Shown here in pieces: positions 43,449 to 52,321 of a DNA stretch of 64,000 nt (the first letter of the stretch is position 1; every line of letters begins with the position of its first letter). Origin of the DNA: UBA9980 sp964436235 (lineage in GTDB: Bacteria; Muiribacteriota; UBA9980); assembly GCA_964436235.1 (NCBI GenBank), contig CAYTCW010000001.1, positions 45,701 through 109,700 of the forward strand, in the 5' to 3' direction. The translations under genes and the position numbers were made by a program. The notes beneath the pieces were generated by a model, which ran no database searches, was not told the origin of the DNA, and worked only from the letters and a program-made list of their open reading frames with translations.

Positions 43449-43480
43449 AATATATCAACCGTTATAAAAGGTTATAAATT

Positions 43481-43509
43481 TTGAATAATATCGCTAATTG
43501 TGATATAAT
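43481..43509 (+). promoter_or_regulatory. sigma70-type promoter upstream of pilO
   Basis: TTGAAT (43481-43486), 17 bp, TATAAT (43504-43509). Predicted +1 at about 43516 leaves a leader of roughly 11 nt that is essentially the AAGGGG ribosome site before ATG 43527. It would give pilO-pilP-pilC expression independent of pilM-pilN. Confidence 0.7.
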
Positions 43510-43526
43510 GTGTATAAGGGGATAAA

Positions 43527-44192
43527 ATGCGGACAAGATCGGCTTCATTAGCGGAACGGACAATAGTCTATATTTCCATATTAGTATGTATCGCCGCTAA
43601 CGGCGGCATCTGGTGGAAGCTGCATTCGGAATTCGTCGTTAAACGCGCAGAAGCTCTCGAAGCCCTCGCCCGCGCGGAAGAAGAACGCGATAAACTTCAG
43701 AGGACCGCTTCTGAAAAATTATCGCTTTTAGAACAGCGCCGCAGAGAAGTCGATGATAAAAAACGCAAGGACGAAATCAAGAAAAAAGAATTTGAAAATA
43801 CTCTCGAGGTTTTGAATAAAACGCTCGTAAATCTTCCGCCGATAGACGTTTGGCCCGAATTGATAAAAAAAATCGAGATATTAGCCTCCGATTTAAAAGT
43901 GAAAATACCAACTTTTACTCCTATAGAGAATAAAGATTTAAGAAGTAACATTAAAAAGGATTTTACCGAATTTTATTTTACTCTCGATCTTGAAGGTGAA
44001 TATTCTAAAATCCTTGAATTTTTATGGCATTTAGAAAATTCGATCCAGTTGAAACGCCCCGAAAGTTCTACTGTCTGGAAGGCCATCATAAAGGTCGTAG
44101 AGGGCGGATTCAAAATTAAAAGTTTGATCACCCCTGACGATACGATGAAACTCGAATTGACTCTGACTACTTTTTTCAGAGGAGCGCAGTGA
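43527..44192 (+). CDS. pilO: Type IV pilus assembly protein PilO
   Basis: 221 residues: membrane helix (about 13-31), a strongly charged coiled-coil (about 35-95, EEERDKLQRTASEKLSLLEQ) and a periplasmic domain (WPELIKKIEILASDLKVKIP, FTEFYFTLDLEGEYSKILEFLWHLENS) typical of PilO. It forms a heterodimer with PilN. Its TGA stop overlaps the next ATG (TGATG). Confidence 0.87.
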   Translation: MRTRSASLAERTIVYISILVCIAANGGIWWKLHSEFVVKRAEALEALARAEEERDKLQRTASEKLSLLEQRRREVDDKKRKDEIKKKEFENTLEVLNKTLVNLPPIDVWPELIKKIEILASDLKVKIPTFTPIENKDLRSNIKKDFTEFYFTLDLEGEYSKILEFLWHLENSIQLKRPESSTVWKAIIKVVEGGFKIKSLITPDDTMKLELTLTTFFRGAQ

Positions 44193-45274
44193 TGAATAAA
44201 AAAAATATAGCTATATTTTTATTAATAGCTTTTTCGCTTTCAGTATTCGTTTTTATGCAGGGCTGCGGAAAAAAAGCCGAGGAAGGCGCCGAGGGAACGG
44301 AAGGCGAAGAAGGCGCGGAAGGCGCTGAAGGCGAAGTTCAGGAAGCTTCGCGTACCGCTCCTCCGCCCGCAGCGGCTCCGCCTCCCGCCGCAAAGCCCCG
44401 TCCCGCCCCGCCGAAACCGGCCGCGGGGAAAGGCGCTCAACCGGCGGGCTTTAATATAAAAACAAAACCGGTGCCTGAAGATCGTTTCCTTCCGATCGAA
44501 TTCGATACGAAAGAAGCGGCGCTTGTCACTACCGGTCAGAGTTACGGCGGCAAAATCAGGCGTAATATTTTCCGCGATATCAAATCGTCTTCAAAACTTC
44601 GTAAAGACGCCGAAATGGCCATTGTACAGGCCCGCAAGATGATCGATAAAATTAAACTTATGCCCGCCGGTTCTTATAACGCCACGCTTTATAAGCAGGC
44701 CGATGAAAACCTGAAACAGGCCGACGCCGCTTTTAAAGACCAGAATTATTTCAAGGCCAAGGCTACCGCTGAAAAAGCATATGAACTCGCTACCGATTCA
44801 ATACCAAAAGCGGCTAACAGCACCGATAAACCGGCCGTTGAATTACTATATAAGGGTTTTTATCAGCTGAGCGAAGAAAAAACGGCTATGCTCACTAAAA
44901 AAGATCCCGAAACCGGCGCCGAAAAATTGTTTATGGTCAAATCCGGCAGCGTTATAGCCGAAGAACTTCCAAATCCGATAACTATCGAGCAGCCTGACGG
45001 TTCACAGAAGAAGATCACTAAATTAGAATATAAGATCGAAGAGATCAACGAAGATAATATCGTTATAACCAATATTACCGAAAACAAGCCTTCCTTTAAC
45101 ATACCCATTTCCAGGTCCGGCAGCAGTTCATCTAACGGCGGCGGCGAAAAGCAGTCCGAAGCCAAAGCGAAGGCCGGCGAGTCCAAAGATAGTAAAACTA
45201 ATGTTTTTCAGTCTAACCAGACGAAAAGCACCGGCGGACTCGGCAGCGGCTCATCGATCGGCGGACTGAAATAA
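44192..45274 (+). CDS. PilP-like lipoprotein with low-complexity and helical insertion
   Basis: 360 residues. The N-terminal signal ends in a lipobox-like FMQGC. Then come a Glu/Gly/Ala-rich stretch, a Pro-rich linker (APPPAAAPPPAAKPRPAPP), a helical TPR-like segment (ADENLKQADAAFKDQNYFKAKATAEKAYE) and a small beta domain (LLYKGFYQLSEEKTAMLT to EINEDNIVITNI), which resembles the homology region of PilP. A Ser/Gly-rich tail follows. PilP links PilNO to the PilQ secretin. The start ATG overlaps the pilO stop and has GAGGAG upstream. Identity rests on position and the C-terminal pattern; the inserted helical part is atypical. No pilQ is in the window. Confidence 0.6.
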   Translation: MNKKNIAIFLLIAFSLSVFVFMQGCGKKAEEGAEGTEGEEGAEGAEGEVQEASRTAPPPAAAPPPAAKPRPAPPKPAAGKGAQPAGFNIKTKPVPEDRFLPIEFDTKEAALVTTGQSYGGKIRRNIFRDIKSSSKLRKDAEMAIVQARKMIDKIKLMPAGSYNATLYKQADENLKQADAAFKDQNYFKAKATAEKAYELATDSIPKAANSTDKPAVELLYKGFYQLSEEKTAMLTKKDPETGAEKLFMVKSGSVIAEELPNPITIEQPDGSQKKITKLEYKIEEINEDNIVITNITENKPSFNIPISRSGSSSSNGGGEKQSEAKAKAGESKDSKTNVFQSNQTKSTGGLGSGSSIGGLK

Positions 45275-45320
45275 TCAGTCGTTAATTATACTTTGCGGTT
45301 TTCAATAATAAAAATTTTAG

Positions 45321-45362
45321 CGCATAATTATAAAATTTTATTTTAAATTTTATAATTATGTG
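45321..45362 (+). repeat. AT-rich 19-bp inverted repeat before pilC
   Basis: CATAATTATAAAATTT (45323-45338) is the exact reverse complement of AAATTTTATAATTATG (45345-45360), with a 6-nt spacer. Two further pairs (one G.U) extend it. It has no GC stem and no T-run, so it is not a standard terminator. A TATAAT (45364-45369) follows immediately, so it could be an operator. Confidence 0.6.
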
Positions 45363-45386
45363 TTATAATAAGCGCGGTGATTAATA

Positions 45387-46601
45387 ATGCCTGAATTTAT
45401 CTATACCGCTATAAACGCTTCCGGTACCGAAGTAAAAGGTACCGTTGACGCTTCAAACGAGCAAACTGCGCGTGAAAAACTCGTCGCGCAGAATCTTTCC
45501 GTCACTTCGCTGAAAAAAGAAGCCGAAATGACCTGGGAAGAGTATTTTTCCAAGGGCAATCGCGCGGTAAGCAATAAAGACATAATGATGTTCACCAAAT
45601 ATTTCGCGGTTCTTACCAAAGCCGGTATTCCGATTATTAAATCACTCGTTATTCTCGAAAAGCAGACTGAAAATTTAAGACTGCGCAAAAAAATCAAAAA
45701 AATAAGGACCGGCGTCGAGGCCGGCTCGAATTTATTTGAACAATTCTCCCAGCACGACGACGTATTTCCTCCAATGTATCTTAACCTGTTAAAAATAGGC
45801 GAAGAATCAGGTATGTTATTCGACATGCTTGAAAAATTAAACGGATTTTTGAAAAAATCGGCGGCTCTCAGGGCGAAGGTTAAATCGGCAATGACCTATC
45901 CGGCGGCTATTATGATCGTCGCCGGCCTCGTCGTCGTGTTTTTGATGGCATTCGTTATTCCAAGGTTTTCGGCGATGTTTAAAAGTTTTAAAGCTACTCT
46001 GCCGCTTCCTACTCAAATAACCATAGCCGTTTCTAATTTTATTAAAGATAACATAGTTTTAGAAATCGTCAGCGTTATAGGCTTTGTTTACGGCGTTCAG
46101 GCTTTTTATAAATGGCCGGTCGGCCGCCAGATATGGGACAAGGTTTCTTTAAAATTGCCTCTTATAGGTCAGTTGGTTATGAAATCGGCCGTCAATACCT
46201 TCGCTTCCAATCTCGCGGTCCTTCTAAAATCAGGTGTTTCGGTAACTAAAGCCCTTGAAATAACCAATGACTCCGTCGGAAATTTAATACTTAAATCCGA
46301 ATTCAATCAAATGAAAGTTAACGTTGAGGCCGGAATGAGCATCGGCGACTCGGTTTCTAAATCGCCGACCATTCCCGATATGGTCGCGCAGATGATATCG
46401 ATAGGCGACCAAACCGGTACCCTTGAAAATATGCTTGAAAATATAGCCGCATTCTACGAGGAAGAAATAGACCTTCTCGTCGATGCGATCACCTCGTTGA
46501 TCGAGCCTTTATTTATAGTTTTCCTTGGCGGCATAGTCGGTTCAATAGTTATTTCGATGTTTTTGCCGATATTGCAGATGAGCAAGGCCGTTCAGCATTA
46601 A
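45387..46601 (+). CDS. pilC: Type IV pilus inner-membrane platform protein PilC/GspF
   Basis: 404 residues: the N-terminal PilC motif (FIYTAINASGTEVKGTVDA), two T2SSF domains (FTKYFAVLTKAGIPIIKSL, FASNLAVLLKSGVSVTKALEI), and membrane helices at about 168-190, 215-240 and 370-395. It is the polytopic platform through which the assembly ATPase adds pilins. It follows the pilP-like gene and is followed by the EAL gene. Confidence 0.94.
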   Translation: MPEFIYTAINASGTEVKGTVDASNEQTAREKLVAQNLSVTSLKKEAEMTWEEYFSKGNRAVSNKDIMMFTKYFAVLTKAGIPIIKSLVILEKQTENLRLRKKIKKIRTGVEAGSNLFEQFSQHDDVFPPMYLNLLKIGEESGMLFDMLEKLNGFLKKSAALRAKVKSAMTYPAAIMIVAGLVVVFLMAFVIPRFSAMFKSFKATLPLPTQITIAVSNFIKDNIVLEIVSVIGFVYGVQAFYKWPVGRQIWDKVSLKLPLIGQLVMKSAVNTFASNLAVLLKSGVSVTKALEITNDSVGNLILKSEFNQMKVNVEAGMSIGDSVSKSPTIPDMVAQMISIGDQTGTLENMLENIAAFYEEEIDLLVDAITSLIEPLFIVFLGGIVGSIVISMFLPILQMSKAVQH

Positions 46602-46639
46602 TTTATATAACTGTGTATAATTATAGAATGGAGCTTTAA

Positions 46640-48004
46640 GTGTCAAAAGATAAAAGCGGCGGTAATTACGAAAAAATTTTAAACGGCGTCGATCTGTCAA
46701 AAGCTTATGATATGCTTATAGATTACGTTACGGGACTGCCTACTTTAAATTATATTCTCGAAGAGATCAAAACTCTTTCGGTAAAAAATTCCGTTGCCGT
46801 AGTTTCGGTTAATATAGTCTCGATAGTCAATATCGAAACTATATACGGCTGGAAAAATTTTGACGCTCTTTTGAAAAAAACGGCTGAAACCCTTAATTCC
46901 ATGATGGGAAATATTTTCAGGAAAAGCGATTCGATATCCGTACTGTTTCCCGCGAGTCCTACTTTTATTATTTTTCTTTCGGCTCCCCGAAATAATCAAA
47001 GCATTAATATCGAAAATATCGACGCTATATCCCGCAGGGTGTCCCAGGGACTGAAGGCGGCCGTTAACGCCGACAGCGTGATACCCGGTGAGTATATTAA
47101 TTTTAATACGGGTTTCGCGCTTATAAACGAAAATGAAATGCAGCGAGTCGAACGCTCTTTGTTCGCCGCGATCCGTGAGGCCGAAATTTCAGCATTGAAT
47201 ATCGAGATTAAAGAACGGCAGAAAATAAGTGAAGATATAAAAAATATTATAACTCAGCAGGAAGTAAGAACCGTTTTTCAGCCGATTATAAACGTTCAGA
47301 CTTCTGAAATTCTTGCCTATGAAGCGCTGACGCGCGGGCCGAAAACCTCTAAATATGAATTACCAGTCGTTTTATTTTCAGCAGCCGATTCGCACGGCTA
47401 TGCCAGCGAGCTCGAGTGGCTCTGCATAGCTAAAGCGATAGTTAATTTTAATCTCAATGCCGGTTTTATGAATAAAACCGGGCGGCTTGACCGCCGTGAT
47501 TCGGCGGGCGTAATGCTGTTTTTAAATGTTGACCCGAAAACCTTTATAGAAACCGGAATTATAGTGAGCCGCTTTTCCGAGCTTATAAAAAAATATAATC
47601 TGGATCCGGCTAATATAGTTCTTGAAATTACCGAACGCACGGCCATATCCGATTTTAATTCGTTTAAGCTTATAGTTGACGAATTGAAAAAAATGGGTTT
47701 TAATATAGCTATCGATGACGCCGGGGCCGGGTATTCGAGCCTTCAGGCCATAGCCGAGTTAAGGCCGAAATATCTTAAATTCGACATGGTTTTAGTCCGC
47801 GACATCGATAAAGATTTTATAAAGCAGGAGCTTCTTAAAACTCTTATAGATTTTGCCAATAAAACCAATTCCATAGTAATAGCCGAAGGCATAGAAACGC
47901 GCGCGGAATATGATACCGTAAAAGCCCTCGGAGTGCATTACGCTCAGGGATATTATTTTGCCCGGCCCGCGCCCCAGTTTATCGAAATGATACAAATTTT
48001 ATAG
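46640..48004 (+). CDS. c-di-GMP phosphodiesterase (EAL) with degenerate GGDEF
   Basis: 454 residues. Residues 25-190 are a GGDEF domain (DYVTGLPTLNYIL) in which GGDEF itself is lost (ASPTFIIFL). Residues 205-454 are a full EAL domain: EAL at about 228 (YEALTRGP), LFLNVDPKTF, LEITERTA, IDDAGAGYSSLQ, LKFDM, IAEGIET and QGYYFARP. Metal and catalytic residues are all present, so it should hydrolyse c-di-GMP; the GGDEF part may be structural or a GTP sensor. The start is a GTG with GGAG ten bases upstream. It follows pilC by 38 bp, pointing to c-di-GMP control of the pili. Confidence 0.9.
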   Translation: MSKDKSGGNYEKILNGVDLSKAYDMLIDYVTGLPTLNYILEEIKTLSVKNSVAVVSVNIVSIVNIETIYGWKNFDALLKKTAETLNSMMGNIFRKSDSISVLFPASPTFIIFLSAPRNNQSINIENIDAISRRVSQGLKAAVNADSVIPGEYINFNTGFALINENEMQRVERSLFAAIREAEISALNIEIKERQKISEDIKNIITQQEVRTVFQPIINVQTSEILAYEALTRGPKTSKYELPVVLFSAADSHGYASELEWLCIAKAIVNFNLNAGFMNKTGRLDRRDSAGVMLFLNVDPKTFIETGIIVSRFSELIKKYNLDPANIVLEITERTAISDFNSFKLIVDELKKMGFNIAIDDAGAGYSSLQAIAELRPKYLKFDMVLVRDIDKDFIKQELLKTLIDFANKTNSIVIAEGIETRAEYDTVKALGVHYAQGYYFARPAPQFIEMIQIL

Positions 48005-48043
48005 CCGGCGGCGAAAAAAATTAATAATTCAAATAAGAATTTT

Positions 48044-50659
48044 ATGGCTATCGACGATATAACGGAATTACTATTTCATTTGTCTTCAAATGATTATAAA
48101 GTCAGCATCAGCGCCGTTAACGAGCTTGGTAAAGTTTCGTCGATCGAGGCTTACGAAGCTTTAAAACTTCTTCTCAAAAAAAACGACGCGATTTTAAGGC
48201 CGCATATTAAAAGCGCGCTGGCCGAAATCGAAGAATCGCTTAAAAAAAATAATATCGAAATTTTAGATAAAGTATCGGGCGCCGCTCAATTCGAAAAGAG
48301 AAGTCCGGGGCTTAATTACGAGGTTTTTATTAACTACGTTAATGACGGGGAAGTTAAAAACCGGATTTCAGTAATAGCCGCCTGTTCTAAAATCGGCCGT
48401 GATCCGCGTTTAGAGCAGATACTCATAGACCGGCTTTCCATAGAGGAGCACCCTTTCGTAAAAGCTTCCATTCTGATTAATCTCGGCCGTGTAGGAAGCA
48501 GGGACTGCGTCGATATAATCGCGTCTTTTCTTTCCGATTCCGACGCCCGCGTTCGCGCGAACGCCGTCGAAGGCCTCGATTATTTGCAAACGCCCGAAGC
48601 GGCCGAATATATTTTAAGCGCGGCCGCCGATTCCGACGCGCGCGTCTCGGCAAACGCTGCCCGCGCGCTTATTAATATTGACGAGCACTTCGTTGAAATT
48701 CAGCTTCGCTCGATGCTCGATTCGGGCGATCAAGCCAAAATTGAAGCCGCCCGTTTCGTCATGGATAAAATAAAAATAAAAAACGCCGCCGCCGATAAAA
48801 TTTCGAAAAGTGAAGAGCCGTCAGCATCATCGTCAAAAAGTTATATCAAGCGGGATGACGGCGAAATAAAAATAAAGTTAAAAATAAAAAATTATATTAT
48901 ATTATTCGCGGTTACTTTAGCTTTTTTTTGTGCTTATTACCTTTACCTATATTTTAATAATACTAATATAGCGGAACGCGGCGCGAATGAAACCGCTCAC
49001 AAAGAGATCGGTCACAGTTCTTATGAAATTGAATTAAAGTCGAAAATCAATACCATAATAGCTGAAATCGAAAGGTTTATAGACGAAAAGAACGCTCAGG
49101 AAATTTGGTTGAAATTAATTCAATTAAAAAAGCTGAGCAATAACCATAATTTGATAAAAATATATGAAGCTGAAATTAAAATAATTGAAAATAAATATAG
49201 AGAAGCTCTTATTCCCCTTAAACAATCGCCTTCTGAAACTAAATCTTTAGCGCGGTATTATTATCTAAACGCCCTTTGTTTTTTTCATTTAGATAATTTG
49301 GCGGATGCCGGGGCGTTTTGTTCACAGGCGCTTAAAATTCGCCCGGCCGGTAAATACTATAATCTGGCCGAAATTCTTGACGGCGAAATAAAGAAAATTC
49401 TTCATCAGCGCAAGGCAGAGGCTATTGAGCAATCGAAATTGTTTTTCGATCTGTTTTATGAAATACTTAACGAAGAAGGGCCCCGTTCTTTAAGGCATTA
49501 CTTTTTCACTAAAAAATACTATGAACTGTTTGAAAACTCATGGCGCATGGTTTTGCTTGACGTAAAGCAGTGGAAGATAGAATATAAAATAATCGATGCG
49601 GGGCCCGTTGATTTCGGCGGAGATAAAAATATAATTAATGCCAGAATCCTTGAAAAATGCCAGTACCAGAATTATGGCGGAATATGCGGCATAAATTATA
49701 GTTACAGGGATTTTTATTTGATAAAAACGCCTCAGGGATATAGTTTCGATACTGTTTCAGTTTCCGTTCCTCTTTTGATTAAGGAGTTAGGGGCAGCGGT
49801 TTATAATCATGAAAGGCTTCAGCCGGGCGAAGATAAATACACGAATGAACTTACTTTCGTGAATGCCGTAGATACTTACAATGCTGATTATACGTCGGCC
49901 GTTGGCCTTCTAAAAGGCATATACCAAAAATCTCCCGGTTTTGTTCCGGCGCTCGCGGAATTGCTTCTGAGACCTGATTCTTTCGATAAAAAAGAGCTTG
50001 ATATCCTTCGCGGCCGTATAGAGAAAATGTCTCCCGATTCGCCTGAGTTCGAGTTTTTTTCGGGCGGCGTCAATTTGAAGTCAACTTTGCTTAATTATAT
50101 CGCCGATGCTTTTTTAGAAGCCGGAGATCCGGCGGCGCATAAAAAGATACTTGATAAAATAATCGCGGAAAATAAAGATTATGCCAACGCTCACTTTGAA
50201 AAAGCGATTTATTACAAAAAAATCGGCGAAGAGCAGGAGTGTTTTAAGGCGATCGAAAAGGCTTTGAAGATTGAAGCTGATTTTCCTTCTTTAGATTCAT
50301 ATTTCTGGCCTTCCCAATACGGCGCAAATCAACGGATAATGACGCTGGCCGAAGAAAGTTTCAACCAGGGGCTTATTGACGATCTCGAAAAACTTATTAA
50401 CGAAGAGCCTTTATACTGGCGTTCGTATTTTAATGCAGGTAAGTTAATGCTTGTGCTTGAAGCTTATGAAGAAGCGGCGATTTTTTTTGAAACGGCGCTT
50501 AAATTAAGTCCGAATAACTGTTCGGTATTGACTAAAATGGCGTTTTGCAGTTATAAACTTAACGATATCAAGCGCGCTAAAGAGCTTTTAGCAACGGCTA
50601 AAAAAATAGAACCGTATAATTTTCAGGTGAAACGGTCTGAAGCGATGTTTTTAAAATAA
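48044..50659 (+). CDS. HEAT repeats - membrane helix - TPR protein
   Basis: 871 residues with an unusual order: N-terminal HEAT repeats (about 1-250, DSDARVRANAVEGLDYLQTPEAA), one membrane helix (about 283-303, ILFAVTLAFFCAYYLYLYF), then TPR-like repeats on both sides of a middle domain (about 460-580) and at the C-terminus. Membership of the VRANA-type HEAT subgroup is shared with the gene at 50776. The positive-inside residues before the helix predict cytoplasmic HEAT and periplasmic TPR. Thus it could couple a cytoplasmic binding partner to the envelope; the function is unknown. Its ribosome site is weak. It follows the EAL gene by 40 bp. Confidence 0.82.
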   Translation: MAIDDITELLFHLSSNDYKVSISAVNELGKVSSIEAYEALKLLLKKNDAILRPHIKSALAEIEESLKKNNIEILDKVSGAAQFEKRSPGLNYEVFINYVNDGEVKNRISVIAACSKIGRDPRLEQILIDRLSIEEHPFVKASILINLGRVGSRDCVDIIASFLSDSDARVRANAVEGLDYLQTPEAAEYILSAAADSDARVSANAARALINIDEHFVEIQLRSMLDSGDQAKIEAARFVMDKIKIKNAAADKISKSEEPSASSSKSYIKRDDGEIKIKLKIKNYIILFAVTLAFFCAYYLYLYFNNTNIAERGANETAHKEIGHSSYEIELKSKINTIIAEIERFIDEKNAQEIWLKLIQLKKLSNNHNLIKIYEAEIKIIENKYREALIPLKQSPSETKSLARYYYLNALCFFHLDNLADAGAFCSQALKIRPAGKYYNLAEILDGEIKKILHQRKAEAIEQSKLFFDLFYEILNEEGPRSLRHYFFTKKYYELFENSWRMVLLDVKQWKIEYKIIDAGPVDFGGDKNIINARILEKCQYQNYGGICGINYSYRDFYLIKTPQGYSFDTVSVSVPLLIKELGAAVYNHERLQPGEDKYTNELTFVNAVDTYNADYTSAVGLLKGIYQKSPGFVPALAELLLRPDSFDKKELDILRGRIEKMSPDSPEFEFFSGGVNLKSTLLNYIADAFLEAGDPAAHKKILDKIIAENKDYANAHFEKAIYYKKIGEEQECFKAIEKALKIEADFPSLDSYFWPSQYGANQRIMTLAEESFNQGLIDDLEKLINEEPLYWRSYFNAGKLMLVLEAYEEAAIFFETALKLSPNNCSVLTKMAFCSYKLNDIKRAKELLATAKKIEPYNFQVKRSEAMFLK

Positions 50660-50719
50660 AAAATATCCGGCGTTTAACAAGAAGGGCCGGACGGTTATTA
50701 TTCAAACTGTATTATTAAC

Positions 50720-50748
50720 TTGACTTTTACATCTAATTTTGATAGCAT
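50720..50748 (+). promoter_or_regulatory. sigma70-type promoter for the HEAT gene at 50776
   Basis: TTGACT (50720-50725), 17 bp, TAGCAT (50743-50748). A short 6-bp hairpin (TCCGGC/GCCGGA, 50666-50691) lies upstream and may weakly end the preceding transcript. Confidence 0.6.
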
Positions 50749-50775
50749 AGTTAAATTAAAATAAGGAGCGCGAGG

Positions 50776-52221
50776 TTGGTTTCGGCAAGTTATACAAGGG
50801 AAGATATAATTAAAAATTTGAATTCCGCGGACGGGGCGACAAGGCATAACGCTATCGTTGCCGCCGGTGAGTTGTGCGATACCGAAATCAACCAGATTAT
50901 TGAAAAATTATGCAGTTCTTCAGATCCCGCCACCCGTTATTTTGCTAAAAAAACTATCAAAAAAATAAAAGACTCGATGCAAAAGACCGAACCGGAGCTC
51001 GCTTTTACTCCGGCCGTACAGCAGGGTTCCGGTTTCGAAGTTCTTAAAGTTCTTCTGGCAAGTTCTAATAGCGAAAACCGCCAGCGCGCGCTTAAAGCGC
51101 TTTCAGTCGGCTTTAACATGGAAGCTTTGCCCTATCTGGTCGAAATGCTTAAAAGTGAAAAAGACCCCTTTGTAATAGCGAGTCTTGTTAAATTGGTGGG
51201 AAAATACGGCGGAGCCGGGAATATAGATAATCTGAGCGTATTTTTAAATCACGAAGATCCGCGCGTCAGAGCTAATACGATCGAAGGTCTTGAACTTGCC
51301 GGCACTGAAAAAATCATAGCTTACATAGTTCCTTTTATAAATGACGTCGATAACCGCATAAGGGCGAATGCCGTAAAAGCTCTTTCAAAATTTAAATCCG
51401 ATGAAATGCTTGAAGTGCTTGGCTCGATGATTAAGTCTGATCAGCTCTGGATGAGAGATTCGGCGATTTTTGCTCTTCAACAGGTAGCGAGCGAGCCGGC
51501 GGTAGATCTTCTTTGCGGCGCGGTTATGGATTCCGAAAAAAATATATCCAATAACGCGATGCAGGCGCTGATAAAAATAGGCTCGGTTTACGCGCTAAAA
51601 AAAGTCGATGAGCTCAGGCTGGCTTTAAAAGAAAAATCTTCGGTCCCTTCTTTTAAAAAAATTATAAACGCATCATCCGATGGCGCTCATGCCGTTTACG
51701 GCGATGCAGTCCCCGCGGGGCATGTTTTCTCAGATGCGCCGGATGCGGAAATAAATAGAATTCAAACCGAAGAACCTGCGGCGAAAGAACCGGCCGCTTT
51801 AAAGACGGCGGCGTCTTCCCGCGACGCAGCGCCTCCTTCGCAGGCGTCTTCAGAGGCTGCCGGCGCAAGGCCGTCTAAAAACGACGGCGCCTTCGAAAAA
51901 TTAAAGGCCAATATAACCAAGAAAGAAACGACGCTGATTAATATAGTTAAAGATGAAGACAGTCAGATAATGTCCAACTTTAAAATCGATCTCGAAGATA
52001 ATTTTACCGGCTACGTTAATGAAATTAACTTTGTTTCTCTCGCGGTTTTGGCTCAGGCGGAAAAAAAGAAACCGGCCGCGGAAAAAAATGAAGTTAATGA
52101 AGAAATTACGGGCGGCGGCACGCTCAAGCAGGTCAACGCGGAAAACGCTGCCAGACTGAGTAATGAAGCCAAAAAGAAAATGCTGCTTGACAGTCTTAAA
52201 GGCGGTAAATCTAAAAAATAG
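50776..52221 (+). CDS. HEAT-repeat protein with disordered C-terminal region
   Basis: 481 residues: about nine HEAT repeats (1-290; NHEDPRVRANTIEGLELAG, DVDNRIRANAVKALSKF), an Ala/Pro/Glu-rich disordered region (about 295-375), and a lysine-rich C-terminus ending in GKSKK. The start is a TTG with AAGGAG eight bases upstream. Its repeats resemble those at the N-terminus of the neighbouring 48044 gene, suggesting duplication. It is probably cytoplasmic, and a scaffold role is inferred. efp follows 100 bp later. Confidence 0.82.
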   Translation: MVSASYTREDIIKNLNSADGATRHNAIVAAGELCDTEINQIIEKLCSSSDPATRYFAKKTIKKIKDSMQKTEPELAFTPAVQQGSGFEVLKVLLASSNSENRQRALKALSVGFNMEALPYLVEMLKSEKDPFVIASLVKLVGKYGGAGNIDNLSVFLNHEDPRVRANTIEGLELAGTEKIIAYIVPFINDVDNRIRANAVKALSKFKSDEMLEVLGSMIKSDQLWMRDSAIFALQQVASEPAVDLLCGAVMDSEKNISNNAMQALIKIGSVYALKKVDELRLALKEKSSVPSFKKIINASSDGAHAVYGDAVPAGHVFSDAPDAEINRIQTEEPAAKEPAALKTAASSRDAAPPSQASSEAAGARPSKNDGAFEKLKANITKKETTLINIVKDEDSQIMSNFKIDLEDNFTGYVNEINFVSLAVLAQAEKKKPAAEKNEVNEEITGGGTLKQVNAENAARLSNEAKKKMLLDSLKGGKSKK

Positions 52222-52251
52222 ATATAATTAAGCGCTTGATTTCTTAAAAAT

Positions 52252-52268
52252 TTAAACTTGAAGTTTAA
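52252..52268 (+). promoter_or_regulatory. 17-bp palindrome upstream of efp
   Basis: TTAAACTT-G-AAGTTTAA is a perfect palindrome 53 bp before the efp ATG. It may be a regulator site; in such AT-rich DNA it could also be chance. Confidence 0.3.
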
Positions 52269-52321
52269 TTCGATATAAAAATAAAAATAAAAAACTAAAA
52301 AAATAAACGGAGGATTTAAAA

